Assembly: GCF_047495555.1 (NCBI RefSeq)
Contig: NZ_CP166866.1
Span: forward strand, 1,958,001 to 2,022,000
DNA: 64,000 bases
Direction of reading: 5' to 3'
From: Methanobacterium_D sp040373355
GTDB taxonomy: Archaea > Methanobacteriota > Methanobacteria > Methanobacteriales > Methanobacteriaceae
The translations under genes were made by a program, and so were the position numbers. Shown here piece by piece: positions 8,966-17,775 of this stretch (positions within the stretch are counted from its first letter, which is position 1; every line of letters begins with the position of its first letter). Below the pieces are notes generated by a model that was not told the origin of the DNA, searched no databases, and saw nothing but the letters and a program-made list of their open reading frames with translations.

Positions 8966-9187
8966 TTAAAGTATATCTAATTCTGAATCCTGATTAACAT
9001 TTGTTTTTAAAACTGTCCATGATTTAATAGAGGTTTTTTCTTCAATAAATTTTGTTAGCTCCTCAATTTCATCATAGTTATAGATAATAATATCGTATCT
9101 ATCGTAACTAACGGTTATATCTGCAATACTTTTAAATTTCCCCAGTAGAAGTTCTATATTTTCGTCTACCTCATTTTTTGAATTCAT
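8966..9187 (-). CDS. Small protein of unknown function (73 aa)
   Basis: The open frame extends further upstream, but the first 35 residues are Ile/Tyr/Asn-rich low-complexity sequence that overlaps the oppositely oriented hemerythrin relic, so I place the start at ATG 9187. The protein alternates strands and helices (ADITVSYDRYDIIIYNYDEIEELTKFIEEKT), suggesting a compact alpha/beta fold. No ribosome-binding site is obvious. Family not recognised. Confidence 0.5.
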   Translation of the reverse strand: MNSKNEVDENIELLLGKFKSIADITVSYDRYDIIIYNYDEIEELTKFIEEKTSIKSWTVLKTNVNQDSELDIL

Positions 9188-9285
9188 ATATATTGTATGT
9201 TTTAAATTTAAATAGTTTTTATCATAAAATATATTAGAAATAATATTAATTAAAATATAAGTATTACAAATAAGCGATGTATAAT

Positions 9286-9702
9286 ATGACACAAAAACTT
9301 TATGCTATGTTAGAACATGACCATGAGGAAGTTAAACAGATGTTTCAGGATGCTTAGAAAATGAAGACATTTCGAAATTCCAGGAAATTAAAAAAGAACT
9401 GGAAATACAATGATGGGGGAAGAAAGTTTTGTTATCCTAAAGCTAAGAAAGCTGATAAAGAATTAGTTGAACATGGTATTGAGGAACATAATGAGGCTAA
9501 AGGTCTAATTAAAGAATTAGATAAGCCCCATGTTAATAGTAAGGAATTTATGCCTAAGCTTAAAGAATTAAAGAATGCAGTAGAACACCACATTCAAGAA
9601 GAAGAAAATAAGCTTTTCCCTAAAAATCAAAAAACTTTAGAAGAAGATGAAGAAGAGCAGATTGCTACTCAAATTGAAGAAGAAAAATCAAAAATGATTT
9701 AA
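9286..9702 (+). pseudogene. Frameshifted hemerythrin (HHE) protein
   Basis: An ATG at 9286 opens MTQKLYAMLEHDHEEV, the first His-containing helix of a hemerythrin domain, but a TAG follows after 23 codons. The next segment (ENEDISKFQEIKKELEIQ) is readable only in another frame, and the remainder (YPKAKKADKELVEHGIEEH to the end) in a third. Joined together they match the intact hemerythrin at 17014-17775, including the HGIEEH and HHIQEEENKLFP metal-ligand helices. Two indels have therefore broken the gene. The intact protein would bind a di-iron centre and probably oxygen. Confidence 0.8.
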
Positions 9703-9744
9703 TTCTTCTAATATTTTATTTTAATAATCTTTCATTATTTAAAA

Positions 9745-10098
9745 TCAGGTTTCTACAGACATGTTAGTGTCACATATGTTATCAAGTTTATTTATTCTAT
9801 GATAATATTCGCTAAAGTCCATTACATACCTATTTACAAAGTTTTGTAATCCTTTCTTATCTTCAGGAACTTTTCTTGTAGGGAAAGTTATAATCATTTC
9901 GATACTGAACTTTTTATTGTATTCAAAGTTGAATTCACCCTTAGAATCATATTCTAAGTAAATTTCATATTCTTTTATCTTTTCTTCAATGTATTCTATA
10001 GATTCTTCATCAATTTCATTATCAATGAAAATAAATCTAACTGGAATAGATGATGAGTTTTTATTAGTCTCTATCTTAAATTCTTTGAAATCTAACAT
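9745..10098 (-). CDS. Unknown cytoplasmic protein, distant paralogue of 28356-28700
   Basis: A 117-residue acidic protein; ATG 10098 is preceded by AAGGGTAAAAAG. Pattern similarity to the protein at 28356-28700 is visible: a first strand (PVRFIFID / ASDIVLKFED), a central YEIYLEYD / YSLEIDPD segment, SIEMIITFPTRKVP / SVEITITIIGRSVP, and a C-terminal aromatic helix. The two probably share an alpha/beta fold. No catalytic motif is visible and I do not recognise the family. Confidence 0.6.
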   Translation of the reverse strand: MLDFKEFKIETNKNSSSIPVRFIFIDNEIDEESIEYIEEKIKEYEIYLEYDSKGEFNFEYNKKFSIEMIITFPTRKVPEDKKGLQNFVNRYVMDFSEYYHRINKLDNICDTNMSVET

Positions 10099-10260
10099 CT
10101 TTTTACCCTTAAAATATTTTAAAATAAAAATTAATTTTTATCTAAAAAATCTAAACATAATTTACTTTCCTAATTTAAATGTTTTACCCTATTACTTTTC
10201 ATATGTTCTACCACAATTATTACCTATAATACCCGACTATTTAAGAATTGTATCTATCAA

Positions 10261-10479
10261 AAGGAGGTCCTAAAATAGATAAAAACTAAAAATAGTTTTC
10301 TACAATTATGAATATTTTAAAATAAGATTTAATATACCCCCAAAGAATTTGATATTAAGAATATTCAAAAGATAATGTTGTTGAAATGTAGAAAATTTTA
10401 AATTCTCAATCAACCACACCCCCCTTGAGAATTTAAAGCGTATAGAATACCAAATACATGAAAAAATATGGACCTCCTT
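10261..10479. ncRNA. Candidate structured non-coding RNA with C-rich loop
   Basis: Two nested inverted repeats lie in a gene-free stretch. The outer arms are AAGGAGGTCC (10261-10270) and GGACCTCCTT (10470-10479). Inside is a perfect 13-bp stem (10397-10409 with 10425-10437) closing a 15-nt loop that contains CCACACCCCCC. Such GC-rich islands in an A+T-rich archaeal genome are typical of non-coding RNAs, and C-rich loops can pair with Shine-Dalgarno sequences. The outer arms themselves contain an SD sequence and its complement. Strand not certain. Confidence 0.5.
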
Positions 10480-10798
10480 ATTAAATTTAAAAAATTTATA
10501 TTAGTATTTTAAGCGTTAAAAGTTTAATTAAGTCCATAAAGTGCCTTAAAAGTAATTAAATAATCTTATTACATGTTTATTTTTAAATTTTTTACTCAAA
10601 ACTCCAATACATATTATTTTGAATATTATTAATCTAAATTCTAATTAATTATTTGGCCCCACCATAATTGAATTTTCATCTTTAAAATGAAAAGAACCAT
10701 AATTTAAAAATAGTATACCTTCATAATATGTTCTTTAAGATATTCTTATATTTTAGTAAATCTTAAATTTCGTTATTTGGCTAATATTGGGTTATTAT
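10480..10798. other. Intergenic, no gene seen
   Basis: A+T-rich spacer. Only a weak AT hairpin (TTTTCAT...ATGAAAA, near 10673-10693) is visible; the promoter of the downstream Cys-rich small protein must lie here. Confidence 0.4.
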
Positions 10799-10978
10799 AT
10801 GACATATACAACCGAAGAAGATGATTACGAAATAATTTCATCTAATAAAAAATGTACTGGCTGCAGATTTCAATTAAAAATTGTTTTAGAACCTCAAAAA
10901 CAAATTAATATTTCATGCAGGCATCCAAGAGGACCAGGAAATATTTCTCATTGCATTTATTTTAAATCAATTAATTAA
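10799..10978 (+). CDS. Small Cys-containing protein (59 aa)
   Basis: From ATG 10799 the protein has an acidic N-terminus, then C-T-G-C, a strand (FQLKIVLEP) and two further Cys residues (SCRHPRGPG, SHCIYF), giving a plausible four-Cys metal site. A TTG 12 nt upstream is an alternative start. No family recognised. A decayed SMR transporter gene follows 17 bp downstream. Confidence 0.55.
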   Translation: MTYTTEEDDYEIISSNKKCTGCRFQLKIVLEPQKQINISCRHPRGPGNISHCIYFKSIN

Positions 10979-10995
10979 CTTTATGAAGTTATTAA

Positions 10996-11318
10996 ATGGT
11001 TAATTCATGGATTTATCTCTTTATTGCAGAATAATGGAAGTTGGATGGGCCATTGGCTTAAAATATACAGAAGGATTTACTCAGTTAGTTCCAAGTATTA
11101 TAACTATTTTTTTCATGAACATGAGTTTCTATTTACTTTCTTTAGCATTAAAGGACATTCCCATTGGTACTTGATATGCAGCCGGGACAGGAATAGGAGC
11201 TGTTGGAATTGTAATTATAGGTATAATTTTATTAGGAGAATCAAGGGAAAATGGAAGTATTTTATGTATTTTTCTTATAATAACCGGGATAATAGGAATT
11301 AAGCTGTTATTAAAATAA
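10996..11318 (+). pseudogene. Decayed SMR (SugE-type) quaternary-ammonium exporter
   Basis: The N-terminal helix (MVNSWIYLFIAE) is in one frame and ends at a TAA. The remainder is in another: MEVGWAIGLKYTEGFTQLVPS, then SFYLLSLALKDIPIGT, a TGA, and YAAGTGIGAVGIVIIG...GIIGIKLLLK. These are the classic SugE/EmrE signatures with the membrane Glu retained (ME-VGWAIGLKYTEGF). The TGA replaces the usual small residue of GT-x-YAVWTGIG, and the conserved Trp is Gly. One frameshift plus one nonsense codon mark it as inactive. Confidence 0.82.
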
Positions 11319-11402
11319 TCCATATTTAAAAGGCGATCAAAAAATCTAAATATAGTATTAACACAATAATAATATAACAAATAAAACCGGAGTTAAAAAA
11401 AG

Positions 11403-11594
11403 ATGAACCCTTCCCCAAAATATGATGAATTAAATAAAATTTTAAAAGAAGCTTACCGCTGCAAGCCTCAAAATCTAGAATCCCTCCTTCAAAAAATAGA
11501 ATTAGAAATAAAAAATAGTGATCATGTTGATAATATTCTTTTAAGGGCTAAAACAGTAGTAACAAGCAAAATTGCGTTATCAAACAGCAAATAA
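11403..11594 (+). CDS. Small helical protein of the local AYRCK family (63 aa)
   Basis: ATG 11403 follows GGAGTTAAAAAAAG. The sequence carries LNKILKEAYRCKPQNLESLLQKIE and LLRAKTVVTSKI, shared with a paralogue at 24446-24640 and a decayed copy at 32873-33058 (consensus L-x-KAY-[RK]-CK, LL-x-x-IE-x-KI, RAK-x-VIT-[ST]-K). It has a single conserved Cys and is otherwise amphipathic helices. Function unknown; its repetition suggests a lineage-specific regulator or accessory factor. Confidence 0.7.
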   Translation: MNPSPKYDELNKILKEAYRCKPQNLESLLQKIELEIKNSDHVDNILLRAKTVVTSKIALSNSK

Positions 11595-11850
11595 TATTCA
11601 TATTTTTAAATTTAATTAGTTTTGCTAATGCTGTTTGTACTTATTTACCTTTTGTAGCCAAAATGCACTTTAAAAATGTAAATAAAGTATAAATAAAGAT
11701 TAAAATAGCTATTTTTTTATCTTTTACTTTAAAATTTAGATTGACTTTTTTACCATTTATCCAAATAGTTTCATTTTATAAAAATATTAGTGATCTTAGA
11801 ACAAAAAATTAATCAATTTAAATTTATGCTATAATAAACTATTAGATACA

Positions 11851-12615
11851 ATGATAATTAGAACCAAAGAAAACCCAGAACCAACAGAAACTTTAAACTT
11901 TATCGATGAAGGACTATCAAAAAGAGCATTTATAACTATTATAGCATGCTGTAAAATTAAATACAAAGGTAGAGCTACTAGCAAGCTTGGATCTGGAGAT
12001 AGAGCCATTATTATAAAAACAGATGGGTCTTTTATAGTTCATCAAGATTATAATTTAGAACCTGTTAACTGGCAACCTCCAAACTGTAAATTTAGAACAT
12101 GGATAGAAGAAAATAATGTTTACATCTCCGGTGTTAGAAGAAATCCTCCCGAATCTCTACAAATAGAAATCATAAATACACATTTAGTATCATACCACCT
12201 AGGTAAAGACACTAAAACCCTTGAACTTGCAGGATATGAAGAAGACATGAGGGATATGATATTTAAAACCCCTGAAATAATTGAAAAAGGATTTAAACCA
12301 ACTTCAAGAGAATATTCAGTTTCAGAAGGCTTTATAGATATACTTGGTAAAGATAAAAACGGCACTTTAATGGTTCTAGAACTTAAAAGCAGGCATGCAG
12401 GAGTTAATGCCGTTAAACAGTTAAAAAAGTATTTTGAAGATTTTAAAGATCATAAAGATTTCGTTAGAGGTATTCTAGTGGCTCCATCAATTACTGATGA
12501 TGCTCAAGAGTTACTGGAGAAGTATCAACTTGAATTTAAAGAACTTGAGCCTCCAAAAGAGCTTAATATTAGTAAAAATACTACCTTAGACTTCTTTAAG
12601 AAATCTAAAGCTTAG
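11851..12615 (+). CDS. nucS: Endonuclease NucS (EndoMS), mismatch/flap-specific
   Basis: A 254-residue protein matching archaeal NucS: an N-terminal DNA-binding beta-sandwich (ACCKIKYKGRATSKLGSGDRAIIIKTDGSFIVHQ...PVNWQPPNC) and a C-terminal RecB-like nuclease domain. The catalytic acidic core is visible as GFIDILGKD (Asp) followed by VLELKSRHAG (Glu-x-Lys) and the VKQLKKY helix. The enzyme cleaves branched DNA or mismatches, usually with PCNA. Length is normal for the family and the ATG at 11851 fits the conserved N-terminus. Monocistronic. Confidence 0.93.
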   Translation: MIIRTKENPEPTETLNFIDEGLSKRAFITIIACCKIKYKGRATSKLGSGDRAIIIKTDGSFIVHQDYNLEPVNWQPPNCKFRTWIEENNVYISGVRRNPPESLQIEIINTHLVSYHLGKDTKTLELAGYEEDMRDMIFKTPEIIEKGFKPTSREYSVSEGFIDILGKDKNGTLMVLELKSRHAGVNAVKQLKKYFEDFKDHKDFVRGILVAPSITDDAQELLEKYQLEFKELEPPKELNISKNTTLDFFKKSKA

Positions 12616-12873
12616 TTATTTAAATAGAATAGAACCTTAATTCAATAGCTACTATTCAAATCATTTTCAAATACTACTTTTATTTAAGTAATTGGAATTC
12701 ATATCAGTTATTGCTCTATATCATGTAATTCTTACTTTTTAAATTAGTCCAATAACATCTTCTTATATTTAAGCTTTGGAGGAGATTGATAAAGAAATGA
12801 TTATTATAACTTTAAGGTTCTTTGAAGTTGAAAAGTGTTATAGAATCATTTTTAAATAAAAAAAATAAAGTTT

Positions 12874-13352
12874 TTATGCTTTTTCTATATATCCTGAACG
12901 AATAGCCGGTAAAAGCTTATCAGCTATCTCTGGTAAAGCTTTATCTTGTGCTGGATAAAAATAGTCCCCATAAACTGTTATATTATCTCTTTTTTGAAAT
13001 TGCAATATTCCAGTATAAGTTACAAGAATATAAGGATCTGATAAAAGTTCTGGAACTTTTAGAACTAGTGATGTTCGTTTTTTTTCAAAATCCATATATT
13101 CTTCTTTATAATATAATTGACCTGTCACTTTTACTCTTTTATTAACTAGAGCTTTAGGATCTGTTGATACCTGTGATAAGTTAAGTTCATTGCATGAATT
13201 TTTATATATTGAAATATTATCACCCGTAACAACAGGCGCATAAAAATCACTCTCTTTACCTTCAAAAGAGAATCCAAAGATTTGAATATAACTTATAATA
13301 CTTATTGTTGCTATAATTATTAATACAAATAAAATTTTATTTTCTTATTCAT
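12874..13352 (-). pseudogene. Membrane-anchored protein, frameshifted near its start
   Basis: An ATG at 13352 begins MNKK, and adding one base within the following A-run restores one long frame: an N-terminal membrane helix (KILFVLIIIATISIISYIQIFGFSF), then NSCNELNLSQVSTDPKALVNKRVKVTGQLYY and a strand-rich domain ending YGDYFYPAQDKALPEIADKLLPAIRSGYIEKA. The VNKRVKVTGQL...GDNITVYG-like pattern resembles an OB fold facing the outside of the cell. The break could be a real single-base loss, slippage in the A-run, or a sequencing error. Without it the only canonical start is the GTG at 13128, which removes the anchor. Confidence 0.6.
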
Positions 13353-13467
13353 TTTATCCTATAATCTTCCACCAGTTATTATTGAATTTAATTAAGTTAC
13401 TCTGGTTGTTTTTATGATTCATTTAATGACATCCATATTTTTAAATATAAAATGATTTATGCTCTAT

Positions 13468-14040
13468 CTATTTTAATAGAGCATTAACAAATTCAGTAGC
13501 TTTTTGGTTAGCTTCATTAGTATCAATAACTTTTGTTACTGCTGTTATTTTCAGTGAACTATTTTGAGGAAGTGGAGCTACTTCTTTTAGTAGGGAATCT
13601 TTATTATTGATTACATCTGCATCCGAACCTGTTGCAAAAACTGCAATTTTAACCTTTTTATCTGATTTAAGTGCATTTAAGTAAGATTTAACTGATGAAC
13701 TTGCAGTCCCGGCATATATAGGTCCACCAACCACGACTATATTATATCCAGATTCATCTTTAGCCTTTGAGCTACTTATACCTGCTAAATCAACTACATA
13801 TCCTTTTGACTGTAAATTTCTTGCAATCTCTTCTGATACTTTTTTTGAAGCTCCAGAAATACCCGGATCATATACTACTAAAGCATTACCTACTACATTA
13901 CCTGTAGGATTTAATTGTTCAGAACCAGTAGCAGTATAGCTCATTCCATCAAAGAAGACAAATCCCATTAAAGCAAATGATGCAATTAATACAGCACCTA
14001 ATGCTAAGCCTGCTAGTTTTAATACTCTTTTTATTTCCAT
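13468..14040 (-). CDS. Membrane-anchored flavodoxin-like protein
   Basis: A 190-residue protein with an N-terminal transmembrane anchor (GLALGAVLIASFALMGFVFF) and a flavodoxin-fold domain: ALVVYDPGISGASKKVSEEIA (phosphate-binding loop region), IVVVGGPIYAGTASSSVKSYL (FMN-binding second loop) and VKIAVFATGSD. The FMN domain probably faces outward. It is the last gene of a run with a HemG-like flavodoxin, a MarR regulator and a polytopic membrane protein (33 bp to its neighbour), suggesting a membrane redox module under MarR control. Confidence 0.85.
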   Translation of the reverse strand: MEIKRVLKLAGLALGAVLIASFALMGFVFFDGMSYTATGSEQLNPTGNVVGNALVVYDPGISGASKKVSEEIARNLQSKGYVVDLAGISSSKAKDESGYNIVVVGGPIYAGTASSSVKSYLNALKSDKKVKIAVFATGSDADVINNKDSLLKEVAPLPQNSSLKITAVTKVIDTNEANQKATEFVNALLK

Positions 14041-14073
14041 TTCAATAACCTCAATTTCTAAATCATTTCTTTA

Positions 14074-14604
14074 TTAGGCCACCAAGCTACGGGCCCATGC
14101 CCCTATTTTATCCCAATCCCTGTAATCATGGTATTTAGTGATATCTTTTCCTTGTTTTTCCAGTTCCTTTTTAATGGATCTCAGGGTCATTTTATGCAAT
14201 AATCCATGTTTGGCATCTGGATCATACAAGCTGCCGAAGAGTCCTGTTGCAACAGGTTTATTATAAAGATATTTATCCGCCACATCATCTAGATATTTTT
14301 CTTGACCCTCATTGACAGTTTTAGGATCGTTTGCAGCCCCACATGTTACAAAAAGAGCTACTTTTTTGTTTTTAAGCGATTCTTTATTATTTTTTAGAAA
14401 ATTAAGTGATCCTTTGGTCCATTTACCTATTTTTATACCACTTCCTACAATTACAAGGTCATAAGGATCAACATTACAATCTTTAAGATTTCTAGCATCT
14501 TTTAAGTCAACTTCAACTACTTCATCTTCAAGTATTCTTCCCATTTCTTCAGCAATTCCAGTTGCTGTACTGTATCTGGTCCCATAAACTATTAAAGCTT
14601 TCAT
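14074..14604 (-). CDS. Flavodoxin-domain protein (HemG/protoporphyrinogen oxidase-like)
   Basis: A 176-residue flavodoxin-fold protein starting ALIVYGTRYSTATGIAEEMG (FMN phosphate loop), with YDLVIVGSGIKIGKWTKGSLNFL and KVALFVTCGAA, and the ending YRDWDKIGAWARSL seen in HemG-like flavodoxins. Such proteins carry FMN and reduce quinone-like or porphyrin substrates; many methanogens make no conventional haem, so a general redox role is more likely. GGAGAAATAGAA precedes ATG 14604. It lies just downstream of the MarR gene (13 bp gap), so it is co-transcribed. Confidence 0.87.
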   Translation of the reverse strand: MKALIVYGTRYSTATGIAEEMGRILEDEVVEVDLKDARNLKDCNVDPYDLVIVGSGIKIGKWTKGSLNFLKNNKESLKNKKVALFVTCGAANDPKTVNEGQEKYLDDVADKYLYNKPVATGLFGSLYDPDAKHGLLHKMTLRSIKKELEKQGKDITKYHDYRDWDKIGAWARSLVA

Positions 14605-14617
14605 TTCTATTTCTCCT

Positions 14618-15118
14618 TTATTTTAAATTTTTAGCTTCTTCATACAAGTTCAATGATATTTTTTCAAGCTTTCCCATTATATCAAAGAATTTCTTCATTT
14701 CATCATTATCTAAGCCCTCGAATAGAGCATTTATTGACTTAATATCTTCTGGACTTCTTTTTTCCCAGTATTGCTGGCATTCTTCAGTCACTTTTAACCT
14801 CAATATACGCTTATTATTTGGATCTCTTTCAATTTTAAGAAAACCTCTATCTTCAAGGCGTACAGCCAACTGTTTAACATTTTGATGAGTAATGCTTAGT
14901 GCATCTGCAACTTCCTGCATTGAGGGGGCATGATTAAATGCATTTGCAATAACAATCATCATTAGCCATTGCTTGGTTGTTATGCGGTCTTCTGAAAGAT
15001 CTTTGTTAATTACATAGCCCCAACGCTGCTGTATAAGGAATAAAACTACCAGTATATATTTTTCCATTTCTAATCTTTCCGAACTGTATTCTTCCTTAAT
15101 TTCCTCTAAATCTTTCAT
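14618..15118 (-). CDS. MarR-family transcriptional regulator
   Basis: A 166-residue winged-helix protein with the MarR signature: LTTKQW-type helix (DRITTKQWLMMIVIANAF), recognition helix region MQEVADALSITHQNVKQLAVRLEDRGFLKIERDPNNKRILRLKVTEE (wing with the DxRxx-like NNKR turn). Its ATG overlaps the stop of the upstream membrane gene by four bases (ATGA, 15115-15118), so translation is coupled. It very likely represses its own operon through the twin palindromes at 15995-16032. The ligand may be a redox-active or membrane-damaging compound, given the flavodoxins downstream. Confidence 0.9.
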   Translation of the reverse strand: MKDLEEIKEEYSSERLEMEKYILVVLFLIQQRWGYVINKDLSEDRITTKQWLMMIVIANAFNHAPSMQEVADALSITHQNVKQLAVRLEDRGFLKIERDPNNKRILRLKVTEECQQYWEKRSPEDIKSINALFEGLDNDEMKKFFDIMGKLEKISLNLYEEAKNLK

Positions 15119-15978
15119 TTTCCTACCCTACTAACTGTTCCTTTATCACCTTTATTGAGTTCAATATATTTATCTTCATTTATTGAGCCTTTTATCCTGC
15201 TGTAGAATACAGCTGATATTATTATTCCAAGTACTGTAACTATTATAAAGAACATAGCTTGCCCTAATTCTATATTTACACCATTTTGTGCCATGAAATA
15301 AATCATGGAAAGTATAGCAGTTCCTAAAAGTGATACTTTTATCAGAAATATTGAAGCAAGCACATATCCCCATTCTTTGCCTTTAAATAAGAACACTCCA
15401 GTAATAACTGCTGCTGGAACAACTACACCCAAATCTAAAGCTTGAATTACAAGTGTGGTGTAACTTTCAAGTGCAGATGGAGCGATGCCAGTTAATAATG
15501 AATCTATGATCATTTTAAGCCACATTGCAGCTAATATTAGTCCCATTATTACCAGAAATGCTGCTGCTATTTTTTCAATCCTTCCTGAAGAAAAATTTCT
15601 CTTGATTGATTTAACGTCCATTGAAAACATTTCTCCAAGCAGAGCGTATAGTGATATAGAAAATATAGCTATATAAACCATAAACAATTGATTGTAAGAT
15701 GTCAAGAAAGACATTGATGCATAAGAATACAGGAAGTAAAATATTGTGCCCATCCAAATTAATCTGCCTCTTAATGAATTTCTGGAGACTAAATACAAGG
15801 ATATAAGCAGTACAGGGATGCCTATTACCAGTGTTATTAAGTCCTGTCCCATCATTTGAGCTGCACCAGAAATTGTATCTCCTTTATAAAGTCCTTTCCA
15901 GAATAAACCAGATAAAGCTGCTATTAATGCCAGAAATACAATGACAATTGAATTTGTATATATAATTTTTTTGTTCAT
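15115..15978 (-). CDS. Polytopic membrane protein, first gene of MarR operon
   Basis: About 287 residues with eight predicted membrane helices. I take the ATG at 15978, because GGGGAG lies directly before the ATG at 15984 and is well spaced only for the second one. Charged loops (KSIKRNFSSGRIEKIAA, RIKGSINEDKYIELNKGDKG) suggest a cytoplasmic C-terminus. No transporter signature is recognised. The operon order (membrane protein, MarR, HemG-like flavodoxin, anchored flavodoxin) suggests the membrane protein works with the flavodoxins or is the efflux/sensor component. Confidence 0.75.
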   Translation of the reverse strand: MNKKIIYTNSIVIVFLALIAALSGLFWKGLYKGDTISGAAQMMGQDLITLVIGIPVLLISLYLVSRNSLRGRLIWMGTIFYFLYSYASMSFLTSYNQLFMVYIAIFSISLYALLGEMFSMDVKSIKRNFSSGRIEKIAAAFLVIMGLILAAMWLKMIIDSLLTGIAPSALESYTTLVIQALDLGVVVPAAVITGVFLFKGKEWGYVLASIFLIKVSLLGTAILSMIYFMAQNGVNIELGQAMFFIIVTVLGIIISAVFYSRIKGSINEDKYIELNKGDKGTVSRVGK

Positions 15979-15994
15979 TTTCATCTCCCCACAA

Positions 15995-16032
<38 letters not shown>

Positions 16033-16229
16033 ATAGGAGAATCATTATATTAAAACCTTTCGATCATTTGCACTTTAAAATATTAGAATAAAGCTATGGA
16101 ATCGTAGTTAATTCATAGGCAGATAAGAAAGATATATTAGGGACATAATCCATAATATACATATAATCATATTGTTTTCTTCTATGCTATCTTATTATTT
16201 TTATTATCAATTATTGGAGGTTGATAGAT

Positions 16230-16460
16230 ATGGCGAAAAATATTAACTGGTGGAATATTATAGCGAAACTCAGATATGATAAATCATATTGGCACTATCT
16301 TGAACCTGCAGAGATAATGGAAATTGTACAGAGAATAAAGGAAGCTAAAGAAAAAATAATAGGACTGGAAAAATATATCCATGTAGATTTACGTCCTGCA
16401 TTAACTAAATTAAACCAGGTTGTTCATTTAGACAATTATATAGATTTAAATAGGTGCTAG
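16230..16460 (+). CDS. Small soluble protein of unknown function (76 aa)
   Basis: ATTGGAGGTTGATAGAT precedes ATG 16230; the TTG at 16221 sits inside the ribosome-binding region and is unlikely. The protein is amphipathic, with NWWNIIAKLRYDKSYWHYLEP and a helix EIMEIVQRIKEAKEKIIGLEKYI, and a single C-terminal Cys. The aromatic N-terminal part may pack on a partner or membrane surface. No family recognised. Confidence 0.65.
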   Translation: MAKNINWWNIIAKLRYDKSYWHYLEPAEIMEIVQRIKEAKEKIIGLEKYIHVDLRPALTKLNQVVHLDNYIDLNRC

Positions 16461-16495
16461 AACTTTAAAATTATATTTAAATACTATTTAATAAT

Positions 16496-16855
16496 TTATA
16501 TTTTATTTTTAATCCATATTCCCGCAATTCCACCTATTGTACTTACACTGGCAAAAGATAAAATTCCTATTATAAACATTAGACTATTTTCAATTAAAAG
16601 AAAGACATCTTGACCATCGGTAATGATAATTATCACGACTAATATTAGCATAATTGTTAAATATCCTATTAAACCCGTTAGTAATCCGTGAATGGCTGCA
16701 TTTTTAAAGTTTTCATTAGTCTGATAACTTGCAGTTATTCCTGCAATAAAAAATCCGAATACACCGCCAATAAAACCTAAACCAAGCAATATAAGAATAA
16801 AATACAATATTATTCCCACAACAGCACCTATTATTATTGATTTAAAATTTAGCAT
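16496..16855 (-). CDS. DUF5518-like small membrane protein
   Basis: A 119-residue protein with four membrane helices, starting MLNFKSIIIGAVVGIIL and containing FGFFIAGITASYQTNENFKNAAIHGLLTGLIG, a pattern (GxxFAG-xxA-Y...N-G-x-xHG-xxG) repeated in at least seven other genes or relics here (42316, 44726, 45099, 50772, 55351, 55719, 56308). The family is widespread in methanogens with no known function; its Gly-rich helices suggest oligomeric membrane packing. Confidence 0.75.
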   Translation of the reverse strand: MLNFKSIIIGAVVGIILYFILILLGLGFIGGVFGFFIAGITASYQTNENFKNAAIHGLLTGLIGYLTIMLILVVIIIITDGQDVFLLIENSLMFIIGILSFASVSTIGGIAGIWIKNKI

Positions 16856-17013
16856 TTTTCACAGTCCTTTAATATTAGCTAAATGATAATAGTAAAATTT
16901 GTGATATTTAAAATCATGTAATTACAACTATCTAATATTATTAACTAATTAGCTCAGTAAAACTCCTAAACTGTTAATTAATTTAAAAATTAAAAATATA
17001 AATGTTTTAAGCT

Positions 17014-17775
17014 TTATTGAGGTCTTAAAGGCCTATATTGTTCATTAAGTATTTTACTTCGGTTGTTTGTAGATTTTTCCTTAACTGCAGGTAAATTATC
17101 ATCATCAAGATATAATGTTAATCTGATACATCCATTATTCTCTGTTGGTCCAACAACAATATCAGACCGCTTATCAATTCCTGTAAATCTAATATGAGTA
17201 GAATCTTTTTCACTTGCAGGATTACCTTCTGCATCCTCGTATTCTACATCTCCACTAGCATAAGATGAAGGTATACGAACTTTAGATTTAGGTATATCTC
17301 TAGGCACATATATATCATCAGGAATGGGAACCAGCTTTTCATTAGGAATACTTTTAAGTCTCTTGTTCATTCTATGTTCTTCAAGTTGAGCTGAAATTTC
17401 CTTTTCCTCATCCATAGTTAGCGCTTTTCTTGCTTTTGGGAATAATTCTTTTTCTTCTTCATCTATATGATCTTCAACTATCTCATCTAGTTGTTTTAAT
17501 TTTGACATCCATTCTTTATCATCCCAATGAATATCTTCAAGGTCCCTTAAAATATCCTTTGCTTTTTGGTGCTCTTCGATTCCATGTTTAACTATATCTT
17601 CATCTGCAGCCCTTACTTTGGGATAAAAATATTCTTCCTCCCCTGTCATGTGTATTTCAAGTTCACTTTTTATTTCTCTAAATTGGGAAGGATCCTCATT
17701 TACTACAGCACTGTTAATTAGATTATTAACCCTTTTATGGTCATTTTTTAATATTATATACACATCTTCAGGTAT
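17014..17775 (-). CDS. Hemerythrin-domain protein with extra C-terminal domain; start codon appears to be ATA
   Basis: Residues 1 to about 130 form an HHE hemerythrin domain: ILKNDHKRV, a Glu-rich EIHMTGEEEYFYPK helix, KHGIEEHQKAK and EDHIDEEEKELFPKA supply the His and acidic ligands of a di-iron site. The last 110 residues (from about KLVPIPDD) are strand-rich and not seen in simple hemerythrins. A good ribosome-binding site (AGGGGTG) lies 7 nt before an in-frame ATA at 17775, giving a natural N-terminus (x-PEDVYIILKNDH); the only canonical start is the GTG at 17763, more than 15 nt away from it. Likely oxygen or redox sensing or scavenging. Confidence 0.82.
   Translation of the reverse strand: MPEDVYIILKNDHKRVNNLINSAVVNEDPSQFREIKSELEIHMTGEEEYFYPKVRAADEDIVKHGIEEHQKAKDILRDLEDIHWDDKEWMSKLKQLDEIVEDHIDEEEKELFPKARKALTMDEEKEISAQLEEHRMNKRLKSIPNEKLVPIPDDIYVPRDIPKSKVRIPSSYASGDVEYEDAEGNPASEKDSTHIRFTGIDKRSDIVVGPTENNGCIRLTLYLDDDNLPAVKEKSTNNRSKILNEQYRPLRPQ

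Noticed and set aside
9989..10273. 94-codon plus-strand frame opposite the gene at 9745
   Set aside because: It is a shadow of the real minus-strand gene in its first half and low-complexity sequence afterwards.
11129..11380. 83-codon minus-strand frame opposite the decayed SMR gene
   Set aside because: The SMR family motifs are on the plus strand; the antisense frame is a by-product of hydrophobic codons.
12785..12860. 20-codon frame after GGAGGAG near 12779
   Set aside because: The spacing from the GGAGG to the ATG is too long and the peptide is very short; kept as unannotated spacer.
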